From: Actinomadura sp. J1-007
GTDB taxonomy: Bacteria > Actinomycetota > Actinomycetes > Streptosporangiales > Streptosporangiaceae
Direction: 5' to 3'
DNA: 64,000 bases
Assembly (NCBI RefSeq): GCF_009793335.1
Contig: NZ_WING01000003.1
Location: forward strand, 682,001 to 746,000
Shown: one piece after another, positions 51,908 to 60,747 of the stretch
Numbering within the stretch: position 1 is the first letter of the stretch
Layout: every line of letters begins with the position of its first letter
Notes under the pieces: generated by a model
Database searches by the model: none
The model's input: the letters and a program-made list of their open reading frames with translations, nothing else
What the model was told of the DNA's origin: nothing
Position numbers and translations under genes: made by a program

Positions 51908-53376
51908 CGTTCGTCCTCCGCGGTGGGGCCGGTACGGGTCCGCCGCCACCACGCGCGGAACGACTCGCGCGGCGGAGCGGGCGTGTCCCGGGTGTCCGAC
52001 CAGCGGGACAGGGGGCCCGGCAGGCGGCGTATCGAGCCGCGGCGCGCCGACAGCCGACCGGTCGCGGCGGCGGCCCGCTGTGCCGCGGCCAGGCGGCGGG
52101 GCGATCCCAGCACGCCCGCCGCCGCCTTCATCGCGAGCGCCTCCGGGGTGGGCACCCCGCCGCGCTTGGCATCGACCTCCGCCGCCCGCAGATGCACGAG
52201 CACCTCGGGGATGTCGATCTTCACTGGGCAGGCGTCGTAGCACGCTCCGCACAGGGTCGAGGCGAACGGCAGCGACGACGCCTGCCCCACGCCCATGAGC
52301 TGCGGCGTGAGCACCGCGCCGATGGGGCCGGGGTACACCGAGCCGTAGGCGTGCCCGCCGGTCCGTTCGTACACGGGGCAGACGTTGAGGCAGGCCGAGC
52401 AGCGGATGCAGGCCAGCGCCTGGCGTCCCACCGGGTCGCGCAGCGTCGCCGTCCGCCCGTTGTCCAGCAGGACGAGGTGGAAGGCGCGCGGCCCGTCGCC
52501 CGCGACGGTCCCGGTCCACATGCTGGTGTAGGGGTTCATCCGCTCGCCGGTCGAGGAGCGGGGCAGCAGCTGGAGGAAGACCTCCAGGTCGGCGAAGGAC
52601 GGGAGCACCTTCTCGATGCCCATGACGGTGATCAGGGTGTCGGGCAGGGTGAGGCACATCCGGCCGTTCCCCTCGGACTCGACGACGCCGATCGTTCCGG
52701 TGTCGGCGCAGGCGAAGTTGGCACCGGACACGGCGACCTTCGCGCGCAGGAACTTGTCCCGCAGGTGCAGCCGCGCCGCCTCCGCCAGGGCGGCGGGCTC
52801 GTCGGACAGGCCGTCCGGGGCCGGACGCCCACGGTCGCCCATCCCGCGCCGGAAGATCTCGCGGATCTCGGCGCGGCCGCGGTGGATCGCCGGGACGAGG
52901 ATGTGCGACGGATGGTCCCCGGCGAGTTGCACGATGAGTTCGGCGAGGTCCGTCTCGTAGGCGCTGATCCCCGCGGCGGCCAGGGCCTCGTTCAGGCCGA
53001 TCTCCTGGGTGGCCATCGATTTGACCTTGACGACCTCGCGTTCGCCGGTGGCCGTGACCAGCTCGGTGACGATGCGGTTGGCCTCGGCCGCGTCCGCGGC
53101 CCAGTGCACCGTGCCGCCCGCGCGCGCGACGGATTCCTCCAACTGTTCCAGGTAGCGGTCGAGGTGGCGGAGCGTACGCCGTTTGACGGCCGCCCCCGCG
53201 GCGCGCAGTTCTTCCCAATCGTCGAGCTCTCCGGTGGCGGCGAGGCGTTTTTCGCGGATCGTCCCGGTGGCCTTGCGCAGGTTCTTCCGTAGCCGGGTGT
53301 CGGCCAGGGCGCTGCGCGCCGCTTCGGGGAACGCCGGGGCGCCCAGCCAGACCACGCTGTCATGAGGGGTGTTCAT
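51904..53376 (-). CDS. lutB: Lactate utilisation iron-sulfur protein B (LutB)
   Basis: 490 aa. N-terminal LUD domain (EQLEESVARAGGTVHWAADA, KVKSMATQEIGLNEALAAAG, NFACADTGTIGVVESEGNGR) followed by two 4Fe-4S motifs: CIRCSACLNVCPVYERTGG and CGACYDACPVKIDIP, then a helical tail. Transfers electrons from lactate in the LutABC complex. Overlaps the start of lutC and the end of lutA, so the three genes are co-translated. Confidence 0.95.
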   Translation of the reverse strand: MNTPHDSVVWLGAPAFPEAARSALADTRLRKNLRKATGTIREKRLAATGELDDWEELRAAGAAVKRRTLRHLDRYLEQLEESVARAGGTVHWAADAAEANRIVTELVTATGEREVVKVKSMATQEIGLNEALAAAGISAYETDLAELIVQLAGDHPSHILVPAIHRGRAEIREIFRRGMGDRGRPAPDGLSDEPAALAEAARLHLRDKFLRAKVAVSGANFACADTGTIGVVESEGNGRMCLTLPDTLITVMGIEKVLPSFADLEVFLQLLPRSSTGERMNPYTSMWTGTVAGDGPRAFHLVLLDNGRTATLRDPVGRQALACIRCSACLNVCPVYERTGGHAYGSVYPGPIGAVLTPQLMGVGQASSLPFASTLCGACYDACPVKIDIPEVLVHLRAAEVDAKRGGVPTPEALAMKAAAGVLGSPRRLAAAQRAAAATGRLSARRGSIRRLPGPLSRWSDTRDTPAPPRESFRAWWRRTRTGPTAEDER

Positions 53377-54079
53377 CGGCGTCCTCTTCCGTCGCGGCCA
53401 GGATCTCGGCCAGGTGCCGGGTGGCGATGCCCGTGCGCGTCCTGCTCAACGCGCCGCCGATGTGCATCAGGCAGGAGTTGTCGCCCGCGCACAGCACCTC
53501 GGCGCCGGTGGCCCGCACGTGATGGACCTTGTCGGCCAGCATCGCGTTCGAGGTGTCCGGGTTCTTCAGCGCGAACGTGCCGCCGAAGCCGCAGCAGGAT
53601 TCGGCGGCGGGCAGCTCGACGAGGTCGATGCCGCGGACCGCGCGCAGCAGCCGGAGCGGCCTGTCGCCGACGCGCAGCATCCGCATCGAATGGCAGGTGG
53701 GGTGGTAGGTGACCCGATGCGGGAACCAGGCGCCGACGTCCGTGACGCCGAGCACGTCGACCAGCAGCTCGGACAGTTCGTAGACCGGCGGTGGCGCGAG
53801 GTCCGGCTGGAGGACGCGGTGGTGGTCGCGGACCATCGCCGCACACGAGCCGGACGGCGTGACCACCGCCTCGTACCCCCTGAACACCTCGGCGAAGCGG
53901 CGCGCCAGCGGCACCGCTTCGCGGCGGTAGCCGGTGTTGAAGTGCATCTGCCCGCAGCAGCCCTGCTCCTGCGGGAAGTCGACGGTGTGGCCGAGCCGTT
54001 CGAGGAGCCGGACGACGGCCTTGCCGGTCCCGGGGAACATCGTGTCGTTGAAGCACGTGATGAACAGGGCTATGCGCAC
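53360..54079 (-). CDS. lutA: Lactate utilisation protein A (LutA)
   Basis: 239 aa from a GTG at 54079. Two CCG cysteine-rich domains: PQEQGCCGQMHFNTGYRREA and AAESCCGFGGTFALKN, with SGSCAAMVRDH and HPTCHSMRMLRV. Heterodisulfide-reductase-like Fe-S oxidoreductase subunit that, with LutB and LutC, oxidises L-lactate to pyruvate. Its start overlaps the end of the aldo/keto reductase gene by 10 bases. Confidence 0.95.
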   Translation of the reverse strand: MRIALFITCFNDTMFPGTGKAVVRLLERLGHTVDFPQEQGCCGQMHFNTGYRREAVPLARRFAEVFRGYEAVVTPSGSCAAMVRDHHRVLQPDLAPPPVYELSELLVDVLGVTDVGAWFPHRVTYHPTCHSMRMLRVGDRPLRLLRAVRGIDLVELPAAESCCGFGGTFALKNPDTSNAMLADKVHHVRATGAEVLCAGDNSCLMHIGGALSRTRTGIATRHLAEILAATEEDADEHPS

Positions 54080-55086
54080 GGCGGTCCCGCCTCGTCCTCC
54101 GGCACGGGGACGTCCTCAGGCAGGAGGCCCTCCGCACGCAGCTCCGCCCACACGGCCCCGGGGACGGGACGGGCCAGCAGCGCCGCCGCGTCCGCCACCT
54201 CGGCCGGACTGCGGGCGCCCGTCAGGACGGCGGCCACAGCCGGGTGCCCGAACGGGAAGCGCAGTGCCGCCGCCCGCAGCGGGACGCCATGCCGTTCGGT
54301 GACGGCCTTCATGGCCAGGGCCCTGTCCAGTACGGGACGCGGCGCACGCGCGTAGTCGTACGTCGCCTCGCGCCGGGGATCGGCCAGCAGGCCCGAGTTG
54401 AAGACGCCGCCGACCACGACGCTCTTGCCGCGCTCGGCCGCCGCGGGCAGCAGTCCGGTGAGCGCCGGCTGCTCCATCAGCGTGTAGCGGCCGGCGCACA
54501 GCACGACGTCGACGTCGGTGTCGCGGACGAACCGGGCCAGCATCTCCACCTGGTTCATGCCCGCGCCGATCGCCCCGACGGCGCCCTCGCCGCGCAGCCG
54601 CTCCAGCGCCGGGTACGCCTCGCCGAACGCCTGTTCCGCGTGATCGTCCGGGTCGTGCAGGTAGACGACGTCGATCCGGTCGAGGCCGAGCCGTTCCAGG
54701 CTCCCGGCCAGCGAACGGCGCACCCCGTCGGCGCTGAAGTCCCACACCCGCCGGTGGGTGGCCGGCACGGCGAAGCCGGCGGCGCGGTCGTCGGCGGGAC
54801 GGCCGGGATCGTTCCGCGCGTACGGCACGAGCAGCCGCCCCACCTTGGTGGAGACGGCGAACGACGGTCGCGGCCGGTCGCGCAGCGCCGCGCCGAGCCG
54901 CCGTTCGGACAGGCCGAGTCCGTAGTGCGGCGCGGTGTCGAAGTAGCGGACGCCCTCCGCCCACGCCGCGTCGACCGTCGCGGCGGCGGTGCCGTCGTCC
55001 ACGGCCGTGTAGAGCCCTCCCAGCGCGGCCCCGCCGAAGCCGAGTTCGGTGATCTCCACACCGCGGCCGAGCGTGCGCCGCCTCAT
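54070..55086 (-). CDS. Aldo/keto reductase, L-fucose dehydrogenase-like
   Basis: 338 aa from the ATG at 55086. AKR signatures: ITELGFGGAALGGLY, VRYFDTAPHYGLGLSERRLG with the catalytic Asp and Tyr, STKVGRLLVP with the Lys, and LDRIDVVYLHDPDD with the His. The class matches D-threo-aldose 1-dehydrogenases/L-fucose dehydrogenases, which oxidise C1 of L-fucose to L-fucono-1,5-lactone with NAD(P). Genes for the next four steps are in the same operon, supporting L-fucose as the substrate. Confidence 0.9.
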   Translation of the reverse strand: MRRRTLGRGVEITELGFGGAALGGLYTAVDDGTAAATVDAAWAEGVRYFDTAPHYGLGLSERRLGAALRDRPRPSFAVSTKVGRLLVPYARNDPGRPADDRAAGFAVPATHRRVWDFSADGVRRSLAGSLERLGLDRIDVVYLHDPDDHAEQAFGEAYPALERLRGEGAVGAIGAGMNQVEMLARFVRDTDVDVVLCAGRYTLMEQPALTGLLPAAAERGKSVVVGGVFNSGLLADPRREATYDYARAPRPVLDRALAMKAVTERHGVPLRAAALRFPFGHPAVAAVLTGARSPAEVADAAALLARPVPGAVWAELRAEGLLPEDVPVPEDEAGPPCA

Positions 55087-55156
55087 GGTTCCCTCACCTG
55101 CGGGAAGGGCGTGCGTGCCGCTGCGGGCCGGGGCACGCTCGTGCGCGCGGGCGGCC

Positions 55157-55930
55157 TCATCGCCGCTCCGGCGAGCGGAGCCGCAGGCCGTGCATGCCGC
55201 CGTCGACGGCGAGCGCGGTGCCGGTGACGGCACCCGCCTCCGGGGACGCCAGGTAGGCGATGGCCGCCGCCACCTCGCCGGGGGTGACGAGCCGCCCTGT
55301 CGGCTGGCGGGCGTTCAGCGCGGCCCGTTCCGCCTCCGGGTCCGCGGCCTGGCCGAGCAGCCGTCCCACCCACGGGGTGTCCACGGTGCCCGGGGTGACG
55401 CAGTTGACCCGGACGCCCTCGGTCACGTGGTCGGCCGCCATCGCCAGGGTCAGCGACAGCACGGCACCCTTGCTGGCCGAGTAGGCGGCGCGCTGCGGCA
55501 GCCCGGCGGTGGCGGCGATGGAGCAGGTGTTGACGATCGCCGCGCTGTGCGGAGGGGTCTGCGCCGCCCGGCGCAGGTGCGGCAGCGCCGCCCGGGAGAC
55601 GCGGACGATGCCGAGGACGTTGACCTCCCAGAGGCGTCGCCACTCGTCGTCGCCGTTGTCCTCCACCGTGCCGACCGCTCCGATCCCGGCGTTGTTGACC
55701 AGGACGTCGATGCCGCCCAGGTCCTCGGCGGCGGCCTCGACGGCGGCCCTCACCGAGGCGTCGTCGGCCACGTCCGCGCGATGGCCGCGCAGCGGTCCGG
55801 GCAGGGATTCGGGGCGCAGGTCCAGGACCGCCACGTCCGCGCCCCGCTCGGCCAGCAGCCGCGCGGTGGCGAGGCCGATGCCCGACGCCCCGCCGGTGAC
55901 CACGGCCTTGAGGCCCTTGAGATCGGTCAT
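55157..55930 (-). CDS. SDR: 2-keto-3-deoxy-L-fuconate dehydrogenase-like
   Basis: 257 aa from the ATG at 55930. TGGASGIG cofactor turn, DLRPES (Asp after beta-2, so NAD-preferring), NNAGIGAVG, NTCSIA catalytic Ser, YSASK catalytic pair and PGTVDTPW. Length and context (directly after L-fuconate dehydratase, overlapping its stop by four bases) point to oxidation of 2-keto-3-deoxy-L-fuconate to the 2,4-diketo acid. Assignment from context; other SDR sugar dehydrogenases would look alike. Confidence 0.88.
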   Translation of the reverse strand: MTDLKGLKAVVTGGASGIGLATARLLAERGADVAVLDLRPESLPGPLRGHRADVADDASVRAAVEAAAEDLGGIDVLVNNAGIGAVGTVEDNGDDEWRRLWEVNVLGIVRVSRAALPHLRRAAQTPPHSAAIVNTCSIAATAGLPQRAAYSASKGAVLSLTLAMAADHVTEGVRVNCVTPGTVDTPWVGRLLGQAADPEAERAALNARQPTGRLVTPGEVAAAIAYLASPEAGAVTGTALAVDGGMHGLRLRSPERR

Positions 55931-57303
55931 GCCGCCTCCTCCGCTCGTGCCGCGCGTTCCGCGGCCCAGAACGTTCCGTCCGGATAGCTGTGCTCGGCGA
56001 TGGCCTCGGCGCGCAGCTGCGCCGAGAAGCCGGGCGCCGTGGGCGCCGTGTAGTGGCCGCCGCGGACCAGGACCGGCGTCACGAAGTGCTCGTGCAGGTG
56101 GTCGACGTACTCGATGACGCGGTTCCGGGTCGTGCCGGACAGCGCGACGTAGTCGAACATCGACAGGTGCTGCACCAGCTCGCACAGCCCGACGCCTCCG
56201 GCGTGCGGGCACACCGGCACCCCGAACTTCGCCGCCAGCAGCAGGATCGCGAGGTTCTCGTTGACCCCGCCGACCCGGGCCGCGTCGATCTGCACCACGT
56301 CGACGGCGCCCGCCTGGAGCAGCTGCTTGAACACGACGCGGTTGTGCACGTGCTCGCCGGTCGCCACCTTCACCGGGGCCACTCCCCTGCGCACCGCCGC
56401 GTGCCCGAGGATGTCGTCGGGGCTCGTGGGCTCCTCGATCCAGTACGGGTCGGAATCGGCCAGCGCCCGCGTCCACGTGATCGCCTCGGCCACGCCCCAC
56501 CGCTGGTTGGCGTCGACGGCGATGCGGACGTCGGGGCCGACCGCCTGCCGGGCGAGGCGCAGCCGCCGGACGTCCTCGTCGAGGTCCGCGCCGACCTTCA
56601 GCTTGATCTGGGAGAACCCGTCCGCGACGGCCTGCTCGGCCAGCCTGGTCAGCTTCTCGTCGGAGTAGCCGAGCCAGCCCGGAGAGGTGGTGTAGGCGGG
56701 GTATCCGCGCTCGCGCAGCGCGGCCTCGCGCGTATCCGCGCCGTCCTTGCCGCGGCGCAGCAGCTCCAGCGCCTCCTCGGGGGTGAGCGCGTCCGTCAGG
56801 TAGCGGAAGTCGACCTGGCTCACCAGCCATTCGGGGTCCGCGTGCGCGAGCAGCCGCCACAGCGGCTCCCCCGCCCGTTTGGCGGCCAGGTCCCACACGG
56901 CGTTCACGACGGCGCCGATCGCCATGTGCATGACGCCCTTCTCGGGGCCGAGCCACCGCAGCTGGCTGTCTCCGACCAGGACGCGGCTCAGCGTGCCGGG
57001 ATCCCCGCAGACCTCCTCGACGGACCGGCCCACCACGTGCGGGCGCAGCGCCTCGATCGCCGCGACCTGCACGTCGTTGCCGCGGCCGATGGTGAAGGCG
57101 AAGCCGTGGCCCTCCAGCCCGTCGCCCGCGTCCGTCCGCAGGACGAGGTAGGCCGCGGAGTAGTCGGGATCGGGGTTCATCGCGTCCGAACCCGCGAGCC
57201 GCCGCGACGTGGGGAACCGGATGTCGTAGGTGTCGACCGCCGTGATGACCGGGTTCCCGGACGGCGGGGACGGTGGAGCCGGGGGCAAGGAGCCGCCTTT
57301 CAT
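55927..57303 (-). CDS. L-fuconate dehydratase (enolase superfamily)
   Basis: 458 aa from the ATG at 57303, which overlaps the FAH stop (ATGA). Enolase-superfamily motifs in order: SDAMNPDPDYSAAYLVLRTD, capping-loop GFAFTIGRGNDVQVAAIEAL, KLKVGADLDEDVRRL (KxK base), VDANQRWGVAEA, IEEPTSPDDILGH and TGEHVHNR (three metal-binding Asp/Glu), and the catalytic His in CPHAGGVGLCELVQH. The DYSAAYLVLRTD entry and length near 440 are typical of L-fuconate dehydratase. Product: 2-keto-3-deoxy-L-fuconate. Confidence 0.93.
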   Translation of the reverse strand: MKGGSLPPAPPSPPSGNPVITAVDTYDIRFPTSRRLAGSDAMNPDPDYSAAYLVLRTDAGDGLEGHGFAFTIGRGNDVQVAAIEALRPHVVGRSVEEVCGDPGTLSRVLVGDSQLRWLGPEKGVMHMAIGAVVNAVWDLAAKRAGEPLWRLLAHADPEWLVSQVDFRYLTDALTPEEALELLRRGKDGADTREAALRERGYPAYTTSPGWLGYSDEKLTRLAEQAVADGFSQIKLKVGADLDEDVRRLRLARQAVGPDVRIAVDANQRWGVAEAITWTRALADSDPYWIEEPTSPDDILGHAAVRRGVAPVKVATGEHVHNRVVFKQLLQAGAVDVVQIDAARVGGVNENLAILLLAAKFGVPVCPHAGGVGLCELVQHLSMFDYVALSGTTRNRVIEYVDHLHEHFVTPVLVRGGHYTAPTAPGFSAQLRAEAIAEHSYPDGTFWAAERAARAEEAA

Positions 57304-58151
57304 GCGTTCGCCAGTGTCTGGCGCTGGCCGCCGAGACCGTCGATGGACAGTTCCACGGTGTCGCCGGCGCGCAGGTAGGGCGTGCCGGGCAGGCCGAGCG
57401 CGACGCCGGCCGGGGTGCCGGTGTTGATGAGGTCTCCGGGTTCGAGCACCATGTACCGGCTGAGATAGCGGACGATCTCCCCCACCGGGAAGATCATGTC
57501 GTGGGTGCGGCCGTGCTGGCGGCGGGCGCCGTTCACCGACAGCCGCAGCGTCAGGCTCTGCGGATCGGGGACCTCGTCGGCGGTGACGAGCCAGGGGCCG
57601 AGCGGGTTGAACGTCTCGCAGGACTTGCCGAGGTCCCACTGCGGGGAGTAGTCGAGCTGGAACTCCCGTTCGGAGACGTCGTGGCTGACGGCGTAGCCCG
57701 CCACGCAGGCCAGCGCCTCCTCCGCGTCCTCCAGGTAGCGGGCCCGGCGCCCGATGACGACGCCGAGTTCGACCTCCCAGTCGGTACGGGTCGAGCCGCG
57801 CGGGATGAGCACCCCGTCGTACGGACCCACGACGGTGCCCGGGTCCTTCATGAAGACCACCGGGCGCTCCGGGATCGGCGCTCCCGTCTCGGCCGCGTGG
57901 TCGCGGTAGTTGAGGCCGACGCAGACGACCTTGCCCGGACGGGCGACGGGGGCGCCGACGCGCACGCCCTCGACCTCCATCTCCGGTAGCCCGCCCTCCT
58001 CCAGCGCGGCGCGGACCCGGTCGAGCCCGCCGCCGGCGAGGAAGGCGCCGTCGATGTCCGGCGTGAGGGCGGCCAGGCCGAGCACCCGTCCGTCGCCGGT
58101 GCGGACGGCGGGCCGTTCGCCACCGCGGTCGCCGACGCGCATCAGTTTCAT
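57300..58151 (-). CDS. FAH-family 2,4-diketo-3-deoxy-L-fuconate hydrolase-like
   Basis: 283 aa. FAH fold: KVVCVGLNYRDHAAETGAPI, FMKDPGTVVGPYDGVLIP, EVELGVVIGRRARYL (E-x-E metal ligands), YAVSHDVSEREFQLDYSPQW, KSCETFNPLGPWLVTADEVP, TGTPAGVALGLPGTPYLRAG and DTVELSIDGLG. The SPQWDLGKSCETFNPLGPW segment is characteristic of the sugar-diketo-acid hydrolases that yield pyruvate plus L-lactate. Fits the last step of the non-phosphorylating L-fucose route. Confidence 0.9.
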   Translation of the reverse strand: MKLMRVGDRGGERPAVRTGDGRVLGLAALTPDIDGAFLAGGGLDRVRAALEEGGLPEMEVEGVRVGAPVARPGKVVCVGLNYRDHAAETGAPIPERPVVFMKDPGTVVGPYDGVLIPRGSTRTDWEVELGVVIGRRARYLEDAEEALACVAGYAVSHDVSEREFQLDYSPQWDLGKSCETFNPLGPWLVTADEVPDPQSLTLRLSVNGARRQHGRTHDMIFPVGEIVRYLSRYMVLEPGDLINTGTPAGVALGLPGTPYLRAGDTVELSIDGLGGQRQTLANA

Positions 58152-58178
58152 GTACGGCTTCTCCTCCGTGTGTTGCGG

Positions 58179-59219
58179 CTAGTCCTGCGCGCGGCCCGAG
58201 GTGAGCCGCGCGATCATGAGGGCGACGAGGATGATCCCGCCGTAGATGGCCTGGATCCAGAACGACGGCACCTGGGCGAGGGTCAGCAGGTTCTGCACGA
58301 CGCCGAGCAGCAGCACGCCGGTCAGCGCGCCGAACATGGTGCCCCTGCCGCCGTCGAGGCTGATGCCGCCGATGACGGCCGCGGCGAACACCGTGAAGAT
58401 CATGTTCTGGCCCTGGTTGGCGTTGATGGCGCCGACGTAGCCGGTCTGCATCAGGCCGCCGAGCGCCGCCAGCGTCCCGGCGACGACGAAGACGCCGAGC
58501 ATCACGCGCTCCACCCGGATCCCGGCCGCCCGCGCCGCCTCCGCGTTGCCGCCGACCGCGTACAGCGCGCGGCCCCAGCGGTGGTACTTGAGCAGGAACC
58601 CGGCGACGCCGAAGGCGGCGGCCGCGCACCACACCGACATCGGGATGGTGAGGAACGTCGTGGTGGCGAGCGAGTAGAACGACTCGGGCATGCCGAAGAG
58701 GGTCTTGCCCTCGGTCGTGCCGACCAGCACGCCGCGGAGCACGATCAGCATGGCGAGGGTGACGATGAAGGCGTTGAGCTTGAACCGCACCACCAGCACG
58801 CCGTTGACCGCGCCCAGCACGGCTCCCGCGAGGACGATGGCGAGCAGCCCCGCCCACGCCGGCCACTCGGTGCCGAACCCCGAGGACGCGGCGGGCAGCA
58901 CCAGCAGCGCCCCGAACGCCGGCGCCATGCCGACCACCGACTCCAGGGACAGGTCGAACTTCCCGACGATCAGTACCAGCGACTCCGCCAGCACCACCAT
59001 CGCGAGGGCGGCCGACGCGCCGAGGATCGAGATCAGGTTGCGTTCGGTGAGGAACGAGTCGTTGAGCACCGCGCCGAGCACGAGCAGCAGGATCAGCGCG
59101 GGGACGAGGGTGAGCTCCCGCGCGCGGCGCAGCAGCACGTTCCCGGGTCCGCGGGAGGTCGCGGAGCCGCGCGGGCTCCCCGCCGCCGTCCCGGGTGCGG
59201 CGGTCTTGGTGTCAGCCAC
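58179..59219 (-). CDS. Sugar ABC transporter permease (RbsC family)
   Basis: 346 aa, GTG start at 59219 overlapping the ATPase stop. About nine to ten membrane helices; signature LIVGKFDLSLESVVGMAPAF, NGVLVVRFKLNAFIVTLAML, GGNAEAARAAGIRVERVMLG and MIFTVFAAAVIGGISLDGGR GTM. Monosaccharide (CUT2) permease; with its ATPase and binding protein likely imports L-fucose. Confidence 0.93.
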   Translation of the reverse strand: MADTKTAAPGTAAGSPRGSATSRGPGNVLLRRARELTLVPALILLLVLGAVLNDSFLTERNLISILGASAALAMVVLAESLVLIVGKFDLSLESVVGMAPAFGALLVLPAASSGFGTEWPAWAGLLAIVLAGAVLGAVNGVLVVRFKLNAFIVTLAMLIVLRGVLVGTTEGKTLFGMPESFYSLATTTFLTIPMSVWCAAAAFGVAGFLLKYHRWGRALYAVGGNAEAARAAGIRVERVMLGVFVVAGTLAALGGLMQTGYVGAINANQGQNMIFTVFAAAVIGGISLDGGRGTMFGALTGVLLLGVVQNLLTLAQVPSFWIQAIYGGIILVALMIARLTSGRAQD

Positions 59220-60747
59220 GGTGCGCTCCTTCGATCGAGGCGATCAGGTCGCGGTCCCGCCAGCCCGCGGGGTGCTCGGCGACCACGCGGCCGTGGAACA
59301 GGACGAGCACCCGGTCGCAGCGGCGCAGATCGTCGAGTTCGTCGGAGACGACGAGCAGCGCGGTGCCGTCCTCGCGGGCGCTGTCCACGCGGGCGAGCAG
59401 GGACTGCTTGGACTTCACGTCCACCCCGGCGGTGGGGTTGATGAGCACGAGCAGCTTGGGGTCCGAGGCGAGCGCGCGGGCCATGACCACCTTCTGGGCG
59501 TTGCCGCCCGACAGCGCGGCGACCTGCTGCTCGCTCCCCTCGGCGTGGACGTCCAGGCGCTCGATCAGCTCGCCGGCGACGTTCCGCCGGGCGCCGGTCC
59601 CGACGAACCCGAACCGGCCGAGCCGGTCGAGCACGCTCAGCGTGGCGTTGTCGGCGATGGTCATCCCGGCGACGAGGCCCTGCTCGTGCCGGTCCCGGGG
59701 GACGCAGCCGACACCGGCGTCGAGCGCGGACCTGACGTCCCCGAACGGCAGCGCCGCGCCGTCGAGCTCGGCCTCGCCGGCGGTCGGGGTGTGCAGCCCC
59801 GCGAAGGTCTCGGCGAGCTCGACCTTTCCGCTGGCGCTGCTCCCGGCGAGGCCGACGACCTCGCCGCGGCGGATCGTGAACGAGACGTCCGCGTACGCGC
59901 CGCGGGACCCGGTGAGGCCGCGCACCGCCAGCCGGACGGGCGCGTCCGCCGGCGGCCCGGGGCGGGCGGCGGCCTCCGGCCCTTGCCCGGCCCGGCCGGT
60001 GGCGGCCTCGCCCGCCATCGCCTCGACCAGCGCGTCGTACGGCAGGTCCGCCACGGAGGCGGTGGTGATCCAGCGGGCGTCGCGCAGGACGGTGACGGTC
60101 TGGCACACCTCGTACACCTCCTGGAGGTGGTGCGAGATGAACAGGAACGTCACCCCGGACTCCTGGAGGGCCCCCATGCGGGCGAAGAGCCGCTCGATCT
60201 CGCGGTTGTCGAGCTGCGCGGTCGGCTCGTCCAGCACGATGAGGCGCGTGCCGTACGACAGCGCGCGGGCGATCTCCACCATCTGCCGGTCCTCGACCTT
60301 GAGGTCGGCGGTGACCGCGTCCGGCGAGATCCGGATGTCCCAGGCGTCGAGCAGCTCGGCGGCCCGCTCGCGCAGCCGCCTCCAGCTGAGGAAGCCGCCG
60401 CGCCCCGTCGGCTGCCGGTTGAGGAAGAGGTTCTCGGCGACGGTGAGGCCGGGCACGACGGTCGGCTTCTGGTAGACGCAGGCGACCTTGCGGCGCCACG
60501 CGTCGCGGTCGGCGGCCGGCGGGGCGGGCTCGCCGTCGAAGGCGACGGCGCCGGAGTCCGGCGTCTGGAGGCCGGTGACGATGGACACCAGCGTGGACTT
60601 GCCGGCGCCGTTCCGGCCGACGAGCGCGTGGGACTCGCCGGGCATCACGGTCAGCCGCCCGTCCGCGAGGGCCACGGTCGTCCCGTACCGTTTGGTGATC
60701 CCCTCGGCCGCGAGCAGCGGCCGGGGCGGTGTGTCGGTCGCGCTCAT
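59212..60747 (-). CDS. Sugar ABC transporter ATP-binding protein (RbsA family)
   Basis: 511 aa from the ATG at 60747. Two fused nucleotide-binding domains. First: Walker A GRNGAGKST, signature-like LKVEDRQMVEIARAL, Walker B RLIVLDEPTA and switch His in LFISHH. Second: degenerate Walker A GLAGSSASGKVE, signature ALSGGNAQKVVMARA, LLVLINPTAGVDVKSK. An asymmetric arrangement of this kind is normal for CUT2 ATPases. Overlaps the permease start and the binding-protein stop. Confidence 0.94.
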   Translation of the reverse strand: MSATDTPPRPLLAAEGITKRYGTTVALADGRLTVMPGESHALVGRNGAGKSTLVSIVTGLQTPDSGAVAFDGEPAPPAADRDAWRRKVACVYQKPTVVPGLTVAENLFLNRQPTGRGGFLSWRRLRERAAELLDAWDIRISPDAVTADLKVEDRQMVEIARALSYGTRLIVLDEPTAQLDNREIERLFARMGALQESGVTFLFISHHLQEVYEVCQTVTVLRDARWITTASVADLPYDALVEAMAGEAATGRAGQGPEAAARPGPPADAPVRLAVRGLTGSRGAYADVSFTIRRGEVVGLAGSSASGKVELAETFAGLHTPTAGEAELDGAALPFGDVRSALDAGVGCVPRDRHEQGLVAGMTIADNATLSVLDRLGRFGFVGTGARRNVAGELIERLDVHAEGSEQQVAALSGGNAQKVVMARALASDPKLLVLINPTAGVDVKSKQSLLARVDSAREDGTALLVVSDELDDLRRCDRVLVLFHGRVVAEHPAGWRDRDLIASIEGAHRG